From assembly GCA_965372385.1 (NCBI GenBank), contig CBDVCD010000215.1, forward strand, positions 1 to 6,332: DNA of 6,332 bases, written 5' to 3'. Origin of the DNA: JASJBU01 sp965372385 (GTDB lineage: Bacteria > Pseudomonadota > Gammaproteobacteria > Chromatiales > Chromatiaceae). The notes beneath the pieces were generated by a model. It was not told the origin of the DNA, searched no databases, and saw nothing but the letters and a program-made list of their open reading frames with translations. Positions 5,789-6,332 of the stretch are shown piece after piece. The number at the start of each line of letters is the position of its first letter. Within the stretch, counting starts at the first letter, position 1. A program made the translations under genes and the position numbers.

Positions 5789-6010
5789 TCAGTCGTCACC
5801 AATGATTTTGTCATCACGGGCGGAAGTGGTCAGGAGAGTTTTTGCCTGGGCAACGGTACTGGCAAATATCATGCGGTAGGTGGTGTTGTCATCAGACATG
5901 GCCTCCCTACGTAAGGTACGCACGCTATCTCTAGCTGCCCGATACTTCTCTTCCGCATCGATATACTCAAGCTTATTCTCCGGGAAGATTTTAAAAATAT
6001 AAAAAGGCAT
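5789..6010 (-). CDS. Small protein of unknown function, 73 aa
   Basis: The ATG at 6010 opens a 73-residue frame: MPFYIFKIFPENKLEYID, then a basic helical segment (EEKYRAARDSVRTLRREAM), a short acidic turn (SDDNTTYRMIFAST), and a helix AQAKTLL before an acidic tail ending in DD. The amphipathic charged helix and the beta-strand-like MPFYIFKIF and YRMIFA are typical of a genuine small cytoplasmic protein. I believe similar short proteins beginning MPFY occur in sulfur-oxidising gammaproteobacteria, but I cannot verify this here. The Shine-Dalgarno match is poor: GGAG lies about 13 bases from the ATG. The gene is divergent from the HDOD gene and separated by 275 bp from the DUF1631 operon on the same strand. 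No signal peptide, membrane segment or catalytic motif is seen. Confidence 0.7.
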   Translation of the reverse strand: MPFYIFKIFPENKLEYIDAEEKYRAARDSVRTLRREAMSDDNTTYRMIFASTVAQAKTLLTTSARDDKIIGDD

Positions 6011-6104
6011 GGTGTCTTAGTAACTCCACATCAGACAGTCAAGATGCGACCAAACCAGCCGCCAACACGATACGGCAAGGGATTCTAACCCAAGCACATA
6101 AGTT

Positions 6105-6134
6105 TGAATAATTAAATAACCGCCTGATTGTCAA
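6105..6134 (-). promoter_or_regulatory. Candidate promoter in the divergent spacer, toward the 73-aa gene
   Basis: The 151-bp spacer between the 73-aa gene and the HDOD gene (6011-6161) is AT-rich in its right half. On the minus strand a perfect TTGACA lies at 6134-6129. An 18-base spacer leads to TATTCA (6110-6105), a weak -10 box. An alternative -10, TAGAAT, lies at 6087-6082. The predicted leader would be about 90 bases. I could not find a well-matched promoter for the HDOD gene on the plus strand. Confidence 0.3.
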
Positions 6135-6161
6135 TATTTTATCCTACTAAATAGGTGGAGC

Positions 6162-6332
6162 ATGAGTGCCAAACAACTGGTTGATGGTATTGTCCATCTG
6201 GTTTCGTTGCCTGATGTCTGTGTAAAGGTGAATCGATTGGTGGATTCTCCAGGCTATTCCGCTGTGGGAGTTGGAAGGATAGTTGCTCATGACACAGACC
6301 TCTCGGCTCGAATACTGCGCTTGGTCAACAGC
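6162..6332 (+). CDS. HDOD-domain protein, N-terminal 57 codons (cut by window end)
   Basis: The ATG at 6162 is preceded by AGGTGG (6153-6158), a reasonable ribosome binding site. The frame stays open to the window edge. The visible sequence MSAKQLVDGIVHLVSLPDVC, then VKVNRLVDSPGYSAVGVGRI, then VAHDTDLSARILRLVNS follows the start of an HDOD domain: the LPSLP-like entry (LVSLPDV), a helix ending LVDSP, an AHDTDLSARIL block corresponding to the family's IxxDPxLtarlL, and the LVNS that follows it. HDOD domains resemble HD phosphohydrolases but usually lack the catalytic residues and occur in signalling proteins, often joined to GGDEF, EAL or receiver domains. Whether such a partner domain follows cannot be seen. 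Its closeness to a PilZ operon fits a signalling neighbourhood but does not prove a link. Confidence 0.88.
   Translation, partial: MSAKQLVDGIVHLVSLPDVCVKVNRLVDSPGYSAVGVGRIVAHDTDLSARILRLVNS

Noticed and set aside
5584..5817. 77-codon minus-strand frame between the 73-aa gene and the DUF1631 gene
   Set aside because: It starts at a GTG within the 73-aa gene, has no ribosome binding site and no domain-like pattern. It is probably non-coding.
5711..5914. 67-codon plus-strand frame overlapping the end of the 73-aa gene
   Set aside because: More than half lies opposite the better-supported 73-aa gene, and the composition is unconvincing.

Overview
The window looks like chromosomal DNA of a gammaproteobacterium. 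This rests on family content: a YchJ-type protein, a DUF4124/SLT lytic transglycosylase, and DUF1631, PilZ and HDOD proteins. A free-living or symbiotic sulfur-oxidising lineage of the Chromatiales type would fit, but that is inference. Base composition is near 50% GC throughout. I see no mobile element, CRISPR array, tRNA or rRNA.

Left third, plus strand: the C-terminal part of a small multi-pass membrane protein of unknown function (to 431), then a YchJ/UPF0225 SEC-C metal-binding protein (579-1067), then a secreted SLT-family lytic transglycosylase with an N-terminal DUF4124 domain (1140-1796). The transglycosylase gene carries an uninterrupted run of ten G inside the coding region, upstream of the catalytic domain. 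A 23-codon mini-ORF bridges ychJ and this gene and ends in a TGATG stop/start overlap.

Middle, minus strand: a tight three-gene operon read from right to left. It encodes a large DUF1631 protein (5513 to 3204), a PilZ-domain protein (3186 to 2839), which is a candidate c-di-GMP receptor, and a GT2 glycosyltransferase with a C-terminal Rossmann-like domain (2835 to 1810). The PilZ and GT2 frames are in register and separated only by TGA-CAG-TTG, so the two are probably translationally coupled and rare readthrough would fuse them. The operon suggests c-di-GMP-linked control of a surface glycan or adhesion function (inference). It converges on the transglycosylase gene with 13 bp between stop codons, where there is an inverted repeat.

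Right end: a 275-bp spacer with a hairpin-plus-T-tract pointing on the plus strand, a 73-aa small protein of unknown function on the minus strand (6010 to 5789), a 151-bp AT-rich divergent spacer, and the first 57 codons of an HDOD-domain protein on the plus strand (6162 onward, cut by the window edge). The most distinctive observations are the G10 tract, the in-register PilZ/GT2 junction, and the DUF1631-PilZ-GT2 gene set.
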